From the NCBI GenBank assembly GCA_903870305.1, contig CAIQCM010000083.1:1-6122 (forward strand): a stretch of 6,122 nucleotides of DNA, read 5' to 3'. A program made the translations under genes and the position numbers. The stretch comes from an uncultured bacterium. GTDB taxonomy: Bacteria; Patescibacteriota; Patescibacteriia; CAIQCM01. Shown piece by piece: positions 1-5,551 of the stretch; position 1 is the first letter of the stretch; every line of letters starts with the position of its first letter. The notes beneath the pieces are model-generated. The model saw only the letters and a program-made list of their open reading frames with translations. It did not search any database and had not been told where the DNA came from.

Positions 1-1472
1 ACTTGTCCTTTGAGCGCGCCGGACGCGTCGTGCGCGTTCCGGTCGCTTCAGGCGATGTCGTAAAACGCGGCGCGCTGCTCGCCGCGCTCGACGCGAATGA
101 TGCCAACGCCGCCGTAGAACAGGCCAATGCCGCACTCTCGGCCGCGCAGATCGCACTTGAAAAAATGAAACGTCCGCCCGAAGCGATCGACCTGCTTACG
201 GCCCAAAACGCGGTTTCTTCGGCGCGCGACGCCAAAGACAAAACCTCCGCCGATGCCAGTAACGCCTATGACAGCGCTTTTAGCGCCGTTTCCAATACCT
301 ATCTTGATCTGCCGGCGATCGTTTCGGGATTGCATAATGTCTTGCATGACACCGATTTTAATCCCGGACAGGAGAATATCGATTTTTACACCGACTTCAT
401 AAAACAGACCGATCCCAACGCCGACGCGTATCGCGCCGGAACTGAAAGCGCTTATCAGACCGCGGCGGCGGCCGTCGATAAATCGTATGCCGATTTCAAT
501 GCCGCCGGGGCGACCCCCTCGAACGCAATGATCGCTTCGCTTGTCGCCGAAACATACGGCACCGACAAACTTGTTTCCGACGCGGTGAACGCCGCCGGCA
601 ATTTGATCGATTTCTACACGGCCGACATGACGAAGAATAAGATCTCGAACCCGGTGCCGGTTCCGGCGGCGGCGACCGCCGCGCGCGCCGTTATTGCCGG
701 ATACGCGGCTAAGGCCAACGGCCACTTTGCCGCGCTTGCCGCCGACCAAACGGCGCTCCAGGCCGCCGACAACGCGGTTTCGTCCGCGACGCGCGCTTTA
801 AGCGAAAAGCAAGCAGCGCTCGCCAAGCTCCAAGCCGGGGCCGAAGATATTGATATTCGCGCCCAGCAAACCCGCGTTGACGCGGCGCAAGCTGCCGTGA
901 ACGCCGCGCGCAATGAGGTGGCAAAAATGTCGCTGCTCGCGCCGTTCGACGGAACGATCTCGAACGTCAATGTGAGCGTCGGCGAGATGGCCTCGCCCGG
1001 CGCGCCGGCCGTTTCGATGGTCTCCAATTCCAATTATGAGATTGACACGCTGGTTTCCGAGGCCGATATCGCCAAAGTTGCGGTTGGTGAAAATGCCGGG
1101 GTAACGCTCGATACTTTCGGGAGCGGCGTTAATTTTGACGCCGTCGTCGCGGCGGTCGACCCGGCCGAAACAGTCACAAATGGTGTCGGCGCCTACGGGG
1201 TTAAATTGCAATTTGTCAAAGAGGACAGCCGGATCAAATCCGGCATGACGGCCAACATCGCGATCGACGCCGGCGAACGCAAGGGCGTGATTGCGGTTCC
1301 CGAAAGCGCGATCATCACGCGCGGATCCGATAAGTTTGTGCTCGTGGAAAACGGCGCCGGAACGTCGGCGGAAACGCCGGTCACGGTCGGAATTACCGGC
1401 GGAAACGGCCTGGTTGAGATCGTCTCCGGACTTAAAGCAGGGGATAAGGTCGTCACCTTTGGAAACAACTAA
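1..1472 (+). CDS. HlyD/MacA-like efflux adaptor (membrane fusion protein), 5' end missing
   Basis: The reading frame is open at the left edge, so the N-terminus (signal or anchor and the first strands) lies outside; the TTG at position 3 is an internal Leu, not a start. The 489 visible residues show the usual adaptor order. First half of the lipoyl-like domain is residues 1-30 (SFERAGRVVRVPVASGDVV). A long Ala-rich helical hairpin runs about 31-308. Second lipoyl half is 309-345 (LLAPFDGTISNVNVSVGE), the beta-barrel about 345-425, and a MacA-type membrane-proximal domain 425-489 (VPESAIITRG, then GLKAGDKVV). The hairpin carries an extra stretch at about 85-250 with aromatic and Pro/Asn-rich segments. 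Such adaptors link an inner-membrane transporter to the outside or to an outer-membrane channel. It lies 11 bp before a second adaptor and upstream of an MFS pump, implying a joint efflux role. The fold class is clear; the substrate is unknown. A MacB-type ABC partner could lie upstream. Confidence 0.9.
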   Translation, partial: LSFERAGRVVRVPVASGDVVKRGALLAALDANDANAAVEQANAALSAAQIALEKMKRPPEAIDLLTAQNAVSSARDAKDKTSADASNAYDSAFSAVSNTYLDLPAIVSGLHNVLHDTDFNPGQENIDFYTDFIKQTDPNADAYRAGTESAYQTAAAAVDKSYADFNAAGATPSNAMIASLVAETYGTDKLVSDAVNAAGNLIDFYTADMTKNKISNPVPVPAAATAARAVIAGYAAKANGHFAALAADQTALQAADNAVSSATRALSEKQAALAKLQAGAEDIDIRAQQTRVDAAQAAVNAARNEVAKMSLLAPFDGTISNVNVSVGEMASPGAPAVSMVSNSNYEIDTLVSEADIAKVAVGENAGVTLDTFGSGVNFDAVVAAVDPAETVTNGVGAYGVKLQFVKEDSRIKSGMTANIAIDAGERKGVIAVPESAIITRGSDKFVLVENGAGTSAETPVTVGITGGNGLVEIVSGLKAGDKVVTFGNN

Positions 1473-1483
1473 TTATATTGACT

Positions 1484-2182
1484 ATGAATACGCAAACCGA
1501 GAAAGAGATCATTAAAGAGGAAAAAGAACTGATCGCGGAAGTTAAAAAAGAGGAAAAGCTTATCGCCAAACTTTTGAAAGACGTTCGCGCACTCGTCGTG
1601 ATCGCGCTTATTCTGGTCGTCGGCATTGCGGGCGCGGCCTGGTATTTTATCGGCGCGAGTAACGAGGTTAAGATCGATAATTCGTCCATCGTCGCCTCGT
1701 CGATCGACCTGGCGCCAAGCGTTGGCGGCAAACTTACGGCTGTCTATGTGAACGAAGGCGACACGATCGCTGCAAATATGGTCGTGGCGCTCGTGGGTAA
1801 CGAACTGGTCAAGTCCAAGATCAATGGACTTGTCATCATGGCCCGTGAAGATATTGGCAAGTCGATCGCTCCCGGTGAAACCGTTGTTTCTATGATCGAC
1901 CCCGCCGACCTGCGCGTGGTCGGCCGTTTGGCGGAAGACAAGGGATTGAATAACGTGAGCGTGGGGCAAAGGGCGACTTTCACGGTTGACGCTTTTGGCG
2001 GACGCGTCTTTAACGGCATTGTCGACGAGGTGAGCCCGACCTCGCGCGCGGGTGATGTTGTTTTCAGCATTTCGGACAAGCGGCAAGAACAAGAATTCAA
2101 CATCAAGGTTCGCTACGACGCAAGCGCCTACCCCGAACTAAAAAACGGCATGTCGGCCAAACTAACGATATACAAAAATTAA
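1484..2182 (+). CDS. Short EmrA/HlyD-like membrane-anchored adaptor without alpha-hairpin
   Basis: A 232-residue protein. Residues 1-35 form a very charged Lys/Glu helix (KEIIKEEKELIAEVKKEEK), predicted cytoplasmic. Residues 36-57 are one transmembrane segment (ALVVIALILVVGIAGAAWYF). From about 66 the lipoyl-like domain follows (VGGKLTAVYVNEGDTI), with the two halves nearly contiguous: the second half (INGLVIMAREDIGKSIAPGE) comes about 20 residues after the first. There is thus no room for the helical hairpin found in EmrA or MacA. A beta-barrel domain fills about 130-230 (VVGRLAEDKGLNNVSVGQ, then LKNGMSAKLTIYKN). ATG 1484 is chosen; an in-frame TTG at 1478 would add only two residues. No Shine-Dalgarno is seen, so translation may be coupled to the upstream stop 11 bp away. 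The next gene, an EmrB-like pump, starts one base after its stop, the normal EmrA-EmrB arrangement. Adaptor identity is secure; the effect of lacking the hairpin is inference. Confidence 0.88.
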   Translation: MNTQTEKEIIKEEKELIAEVKKEEKLIAKLLKDVRALVVIALILVVGIAGAAWYFIGASNEVKIDNSSIVASSIDLAPSVGGKLTAVYVNEGDTIAANMVVALVGNELVKSKINGLVIMAREDIGKSIAPGETVVSMIDPADLRVVGRLAEDKGLNNVSVGQRATFTVDAFGGRVFNGIVDEVSPTSRAGDVVFSISDKRQEQEFNIKVRYDASAYPELKNGMSAKLTIYKN

Positions 2183-2183
2183 A

Positions 2184-3683
2184 ATGCCGGAACAAGCATT
2201 GGCTGAAAAAAAAGAAAACAGCAGTGTCAAGTGGTGGGTGCTCGCGACGGTGATCATCGGCACTTTTTTGGGCCGCCTCGACCAGACGGTCGTGAGTTTG
2301 GCGACCCCCAAGATCATCATCGATTTCGGGATCACCGTTTCCACCGCCGGTTGGATCAGCACCGCCTATATCATCGCGAACGCCATTTTTGTGCCGGTCT
2401 GGGGCAAGCTGGGCGACACCTGGGGACGCAAAAAGGTCTATGTCCTCGGCTTCATCGTTTTTATCATCGGCTCGGTGCTCTCGGGTCTGGCTTGGAATTT
2501 TCCTTCGATCATCACTTTTCGTGTCATTCAAGCAATTGCCGGCTCGGCCGATTATCCAACAGCCATGGCGATTCTCGCCGCGACTTTCCCCAAAGGCAAG
2601 GCCCGCGCTCAGGCGCTGGGAATTTGGTCGGCCTCGTTCGCCGCGGCCGTGGTCTTCGGGCCGCTCATTGGCGGACCGTTGATCGACGGTTTTGGCTGGC
2701 GTTCGGTCTTCCTTATTAATTTGCCGGTCGGGATCGTCGGGCTCGTCATGGCGCTTACGATCATCAAAGAATCGACCTCCGGCGACAAGGCCAAGAAGTT
2801 CGACCTTTTGGGCGCGTTTGTGTTGGGCGTCGCGCTTTCCGCGCTGGTGCTGGTTTTGGAAAAGGGTTTGGACTGGGGCTGGCTTTCCGTAAAGTCGCTC
2901 ATTGCTTATGCTGTGATCGTCACCGCGACCGCATTCTTTATAAAGATAGAGAGCAAGCACCCCGATCCGATCGTTGACCTTAAATTTTTCCGCATTCCGA
3001 TCTTCGTGAACGTTCTCGCCAACAACTTCGTCGTCTTCATGGGCATGATGGGCTGCGTATTTTTGATACCTATTTTTGCAAGCACGTATTTAGGACTGGA
3101 CGCCACGCAAACCGGTCTGCTTTTCATGCCCATGGCCGCCGGCATGATGATCGCGGCGCCCATTGGCGGTCAGCTCACCGGCCGCGTTCAGCCGCGCTTT
3201 GTTATTTTTGCCAGCACGCTCACGGCCGCCGCCGGACTTTTTCTATTTTTGGGACTTGATCCGCGTTCGAGCTCGCTCGACATCATGCTGCCGCTATTTG
3301 TGATGGCGCTCGGTATGGGTTTTGGCATGGCCCAGCGCACCAACATCATCGCTTCGGCCGTGCCCGATCATGAGGTTGGCATTGCCTCGTCGGTGCTGGC
3401 TTTGGCGCGCAACATTGCCGGCGCTTTCGGGATCGCCGTTTTCGGCACGATCTTGAACAATGCAACCAACGCCAAAGTGATCGCCACCTCGGCTTTGAGC
3501 AGTTTGAACGTTTTTACGCCGACCAATTACGCCATTTTCACGACGCTCGTCACGCTTAAAGCGCAAATCGCGGCCTATCACATTGTTTTCATGACCGCCG
3601 GTTTTGTTCTCCTCTTCGGCGCCGCCACCTCGCTCCTTATCAAGGTAAAGGAAAAGGTTGGTGTGCATGTCATTGTGGACTAA
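2184..3683 (+). CDS. DHA2-family (EmrB/QacA-like) MFS drug:proton antiporter
   Basis: A 499-residue integral membrane protein with about 14 hydrophobic segments, the length and topology of the DHA2 family of proton-driven multidrug exporters. Visible motifs are D1 in helix 1 (RLDQTVVSLATP, with Asp33), motif A in loop 2-3 (residues 74-84, GKLGDTWGRKK), motif B around Arg113 (FRVIQAIAG), antiporter motif C in helix 5 (about 154-166, FGPLIGGPLI), and the DHA2 signature WRSVFLINLPVG at 172-183. The ATG lies one base after the upstream adaptor stop (TAAaATG), with no Shine-Dalgarno, so translational coupling is likely. The N-terminal 14 residues are polar and cytoplasmic. The final Asp codon and TAA stop fall inside the first unit of a 7-bp repeat array. 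Family assignment is firm. The substrate (drug, dye, lipid or metabolite) cannot be read from the sequence. Confidence 0.95.
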   Translation: MPEQALAEKKENSSVKWWVLATVIIGTFLGRLDQTVVSLATPKIIIDFGITVSTAGWISTAYIIANAIFVPVWGKLGDTWGRKKVYVLGFIVFIIGSVLSGLAWNFPSIITFRVIQAIAGSADYPTAMAILAATFPKGKARAQALGIWSASFAAAVVFGPLIGGPLIDGFGWRSVFLINLPVGIVGLVMALTIIKESTSGDKAKKFDLLGAFVLGVALSALVLVLEKGLDWGWLSVKSLIAYAVIVTATAFFIKIESKHPDPIVDLKFFRIPIFVNVLANNFVVFMGMMGCVFLIPIFASTYLGLDATQTGLLFMPMAAGMMIAAPIGGQLTGRVQPRFVIFASTLTAAAGLFLFLGLDPRSSSLDIMLPLFVMALGMGFGMAQRTNIIASAVPDHEVGIASSVLALARNIAGAFGIAVFGTILNNATNAKVIATSALSSLNVFTPTNYAIFTTLVTLKAQIAAYHIVFMTAGFVLLFGAATSLLIKVKEKVGVHVIVD

Positions 3684-3773
3684 CGACTAATGATGAATGA
3701 TGAACGACTAATGACGAACGACTAATAACGGCGTCGTATTCATCATTCATCGTTCATAATTCATACTTCATAC
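3678..3773. repeat. Inverted array of 7-bp repeats
   Basis: Seven full heptamers run head to tail at 3678-3726: gactaac, gactaat, gatgaat, gatgaac, gactaat, gacgaac, gactaat. After an 11-bp centre (aacggcgtcgt) come five heptamers of the opposite orientation at 3738-3772: attcatc, attcatc, gttcata, attcata, cttcata. Read in one direction, every unit fits RTTMRWN-like variants with an invariant TT at positions 2-3 (the last right-arm unit begins with C). The two arms contain a perfect 13-bp inverted repeat, 3692-3704 with 3739-3751. It can be extended to a stem of about 20 bp by outer pairs and by 3704-3708 with 3733-3737 across a two-base bulge, leaving a loop of about 24 bases. The first unit supplies the stop codon of the MFS gene. 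The function is unknown: it may act as a transcript-end structure or a dispersed repeat. Confidence 0.85.
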
Positions 3774-3776
3774 TTT

Positions 3777-3800
3777 TTAACGTGGTGTTAGCATTTTTTT
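3777..3800 (+). terminator. Possible weak intrinsic terminator after the efflux operon
   Basis: A short stem (TAAC at 3778-3781 with GTTA at 3787-3790, optionally plus a T-G wobble) encloses a five-base loop. It is followed after two bases by seven T (3794-3800). The stem is weak and AT-rich, so this is tentative. The larger heptamer hairpin just upstream, with five T at 3774-3778, could share or replace the role. Confidence 0.35.
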
Positions 3801-3817
3801 GATTGAAGCGCTACGAT
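3788..3817 (+). promoter_or_regulatory. Possible sigma-70-like promoter for the glycosyltransferase
   Basis: TTAGCA at 3788-3793 (4 of 6 to TTGACA), 18 bp spacer, TACGAT at 3812-3817 (4 of 6 to TATAAT). A start about seven bases on would fall near 3824, on or just before the candidate ATGs, giving a leaderless or very short-leader mRNA. The -35 overlaps the possible terminator T-tract, and both boxes are weak, so confidence is low. Confidence 0.3.
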
Positions 3818-3829
3818 ATGAGAATGAAT

Positions 3830-4531
3830 ATGGACTATTCCGTCGTCATTCCCGCCTACAACGAAGAGAAAACCGTGGAACGCGCGATCCGCGAGACCGC
3901 GGCGGTTTTTAATCCTCTCTCAAAGCAATACGAGATCATTATTGTTGACGACGGCTCGACCGACGCGACCGCCAAGATCGTTGATTTGCTCTCGAATGAA
4001 CTGCCGATGCTAAAGCTCGTCAGGCATGAGACGAATCGCGGCAAAGGGGGAGCTGTGCGCACCGGCGTCATGAATGCGAGCGGGGAGTTTGTTTTGTTCT
4101 TGGACAGCGATCTTTCCACGCATCCGGCCGAAGCGCCGGCGTTCATCGCCAAAATGGGGGAGAGCGATATCGTGATCGGCTCGCGCCGCATTCCCGGCGC
4201 GGTCATTGCCAAACCGCAACCATGGTACCGGTCGCTCTCGGGCCGCGCGATAAATTTTATCATCAGGCATTTTTTAAAATTGCCGCATCGCGATACGCAA
4301 TGCGGATTCAAGATGTTCCGGCGAGAGGCCGCGCAAAATATTTTTCAAGACATGAGCCCGTCGCGCTGGACCTTCGACGCCGAGATACTTATGCGCGCGT
4401 ATGCTGCGGGTTATCGCGTGAATGAGCTGCCCGTCACCTGGCTTAATAATGAGAACAGCCGCGTCAAAACCAATGAGGTTTTATCTGATCTCTGGTATCT
4501 TTTGAAAATAAAAGGCCGGTTGAATAAATAG
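3830..4531 (+). CDS. Family 2 glycosyltransferase, polyprenyl/dolichyl-phosphate glucosyltransferase (ALG5-like)
   Basis: A soluble GT-A fold enzyme of 233 residues. Motifs in order: VVIPAYNEEKTV at the N-terminus (nucleotide-sugar site), IIIVDDGSTD with Asp40-Asp41, the NRGKGGAVRTG loop (69-79), the metal-binding DSD at 92-94 (FLDSDLS), GSRRIPGA at 117-124, and DTQCGFKMF at 155-163. Then comes FDAEILMRAYAAGYRVNELP. The DTQCGFK block and the short length match the DPM1/ALG5-like group, which moves a sugar from a nucleotide donor to a polyprenyl phosphate at the inner face of the membrane. No transmembrane helix follows the catalytic domain. Three in-frame ATGs (3818, 3824, 3830) and a TTG (3803) precede the conserved core. 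I chose 3830 because it puts the first strand at its usual place and no Shine-Dalgarno favours the others. It is alone in its transcript direction and convergent with the next gene. Donor sugar and acceptor are inferred from family only. Confidence 0.88.
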   Translation: MDYSVVIPAYNEEKTVERAIRETAAVFNPLSKQYEIIIVDDGSTDATAKIVDLLSNELPMLKLVRHETNRGKGGAVRTGVMNASGEFVLFLDSDLSTHPAEAPAFIAKMGESDIVIGSRRIPGAVIAKPQPWYRSLSGRAINFIIRHFLKLPHRDTQCGFKMFRREAAQNIFQDMSPSRWTFDAEILMRAYAAGYRVNELPVTWLNNENSRVKTNEVLSDLWYLLKIKGRLNK

Positions 4532-4544
4532 CATTCATGCCGGC
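4505..4544 (-). terminator. Intrinsic terminator for the methyltransferase, overlapping the glycosyltransferase 3' end
   Basis: Read on the minus strand, GCCGG (4544-4540) pairs with CCGGC (4519-4515). TGAAT (4537-4533) pairs with ATTCA (4525-4521). A small internal bulge separates the two helices and the loop is seven bases. The tract CTTTTATTTT (4514-4505) follows at once. It starts 24 bases after the methyltransferase stop. On the plus strand the same hairpin contains the glycosyltransferase stop codon in its loop, but only gatttgcattt follows, so it should work poorly in that direction. Confidence 0.7.
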
Positions 4545-4567
4545 GATTTGCATTTCCAATCAAAAAT

Positions 4568-5380
4568 TTATTTTATCTTGATCGCGCGCAACGCCAAAAA
4601 CATCGGGAACTCGGCGCGGGCGCGGTTTTCGGCTTTGGCTTTGGGGCCGGAGTCGCTCACACGGTTGGAGGTCCATTCTTCGAGCGCGGAAACGGCAAAG
4701 CCGGCCTCGCCAAGCGCGTTTATATAGGTTGAAAGCGGACGGTGATAAGAAACGGTTTTGATCGAGCGATCGGCGCCGGGGTGGGCGAGTATCGGAATTT
4801 TCATGGGCGACATATACATGTCCACGCGGCGATATTGAATTTGTCGCGCATCTTCCCAGCCCCAGGCGCTTTGGCGCGGGATGCGAAAAGACGGGTGGTT
4901 CATGACAATGACAAGCGGGGCGCCGGACGCGAGCACGGAAGCGGCGTCATGAAAGACCGGCGCGATGGGGTCGATATTTTGAATAGCAAGCAAGCAAGTC
5001 GCGCCATCAAATTTAATACCCTGACAGAGTTTTGCAAAACGAGTGGCGTCGCCCATAACGTATTTGGTGTTGGTCGGCGCCAGCCGCTGCGCCCTTTCGA
5101 TCAATGAAGGTGAAGCGTCAAAACCAAAAGTATGAACGCCGCTTTTTGCGAGCAAGCGCCCAAACGCGCCCTCGCCGCAAGCGATATCCAGATATTGTTT
5201 TCCTTTTTCCGGCGCTAGCAGTTTAATAACGCCGGGATAAACGACGGTGTTGAGGAGCGAATCGTTTTCCGCCATGTGTCCGCCATACCAGTCCGACACC
5301 TGTTCCCACCCCGTTTTTGCCGCCTGCGGCTTTGAAAAATTCGAGGCACGATGCGGTTTGTGTTGATGAAATTTCTTCAT
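4568..5380 (-). CDS. Class I SAM-dependent methyltransferase
   Basis: A 270-residue protein with a Rossmann-type methyltransferase core. Motif I is YLDIACGEGAFGRLLA (about 63-78), the ribose-binding acidic residue is Asp88 in FGFDASPSLIERAQ, the adenine-region motif is GDATRF (110-115, Asp111), and motif IV is FDGATCLLAIQNID (124-137). A strand with MNHPSFRIPRQSAWGWE (160-176) follows, then a C-terminal part with HRPLSTYINALGEAGF, as in UbiE/BioC-like enzymes. The first 22 residues are Lys/His-rich and probably disordered. A GWEQVSDWYGG segment (24-34) opens the conserved part, so the ATG at 5380 is plausible but the true start could be slightly downstream. It is monocistronic, with its own promoter and terminator. 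The substrate is not evident: small molecule, quinone-like ring or cell-surface sugar are all possible. Methyltransferase class is firm; the role is unknown. Confidence 0.92.
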   Translation of the reverse strand: MKKFHQHKPHRASNFSKPQAAKTGWEQVSDWYGGHMAENDSLLNTVVYPGVIKLLAPEKGKQYLDIACGEGAFGRLLAKSGVHTFGFDASPSLIERAQRLAPTNTKYVMGDATRFAKLCQGIKFDGATCLLAIQNIDPIAPVFHDAASVLASGAPLVIVMNHPSFRIPRQSAWGWEDARQIQYRRVDMYMSPMKIPILAHPGADRSIKTVSYHRPLSTYINALGEAGFAVSALEEWTSNRVSDSGPKAKAENRARAEFPMFLALRAIKIK

Positions 5381-5386
5381 ATAGGT

Positions 5387-5415
5387 ATGATAGCTGGGAT
5401 GCGATGATTGTTCAA
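5387..5415 (-). promoter_or_regulatory. Sigma-70-like promoter of the methyltransferase, predicted leaderless
   Basis: On the minus strand: -35 TTGAAC (5415-5410, 4 of 6), an exact 17-bp spacer (5409-5393), and -10 TATCAT (5392-5387, 5 of 6). Six bases (acctat) separate the -10 from the ATG at 5380. The expected transcription start therefore falls on or within a base or two of the start codon. There is no Shine-Dalgarno upstream of the ATG, which fits a leaderless message. Confidence 0.65.
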
Positions 5416-5511
5416 CCGGTTCAGTTTATTGCAATGATGACAACCCTCACCCCCACTTCGCTTTGGCTTCGAGGAGCAGGATAAGAACTAAATTCCAAAA
5501 TAAGACGACGG

Positions 5512-5546
5512 ATTAGATATTAGAAATTAGATATTAGATATTCGAA
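5512..5546. repeat. Direct array of 7-bp repeats upstream of gpmI
   Basis: Five head-to-tail heptamers: attagat, attagaa, attagat, attagat, attcgaa. The array ends five bases before the gpmI start codon and so occupies its presumed promoter and leader region. It contains several weak -10-like hexamers (for example GATATT at 5537-5542), but no clear -35/-10 pair. The unit has the same length and the same ATT(A/C) beginning as the heptamers at 3678-3773. Confidence 0.8.
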
Positions 5547-5551
5547 AAATT

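Noticed and set aside
3..5. TTG at position 3 as a genuine start codon of the first adaptor
   Set aside because: It would begin in the middle of the lipoyl-like domain and leave no signal or anchor; the frame is open to the window edge, so the gene is truncated there.
48..749. Minus-strand open frame (233 codons) opposite the first adaptor
   Set aside because: Gly/Arg/Val-rich shadow of the Ala-rich hairpin coding sequence; no domain, no start signal.
1469..2092. Minus-strand open frame (207 codons) opposite the short adaptor
   Set aside because: Same reasoning: the sense strand encodes a recognisable adaptor and the antisense product has no family features.
2103..2960. Long minus-strand open frame (285 codons) opposite the MFS gene
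   Set aside because: It is the antisense of a gene with clear family motifs. Its translation is rich in Arg/Asp/Gly/His without any recognisable domain and spans the boundary of two real genes. It follows from the codon usage of the sense strand.
3678..3773. CRISPR array
   Set aside because: Units are 7 bp with no spacers, and no cas gene is nearby.
5441..5480. ACCCTCACCCCCA-containing stretch resembling one flank of a common dispersed bacterial hairpin repeat
   Set aside because: Only one flank is present and the complementary arm is reduced to a 4-bp CCTC/GAGG match, so no repeat can be claimed.
5434..5484. Sixteen-codon plus-strand open frame (MMTTLTPTSLWLRGAG) in the divergent spacer, a possible leader peptide
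   Set aside because: No ribosome site, no run of regulatory codons, and no attenuator-like hairpin before gpmI. Too short to support.
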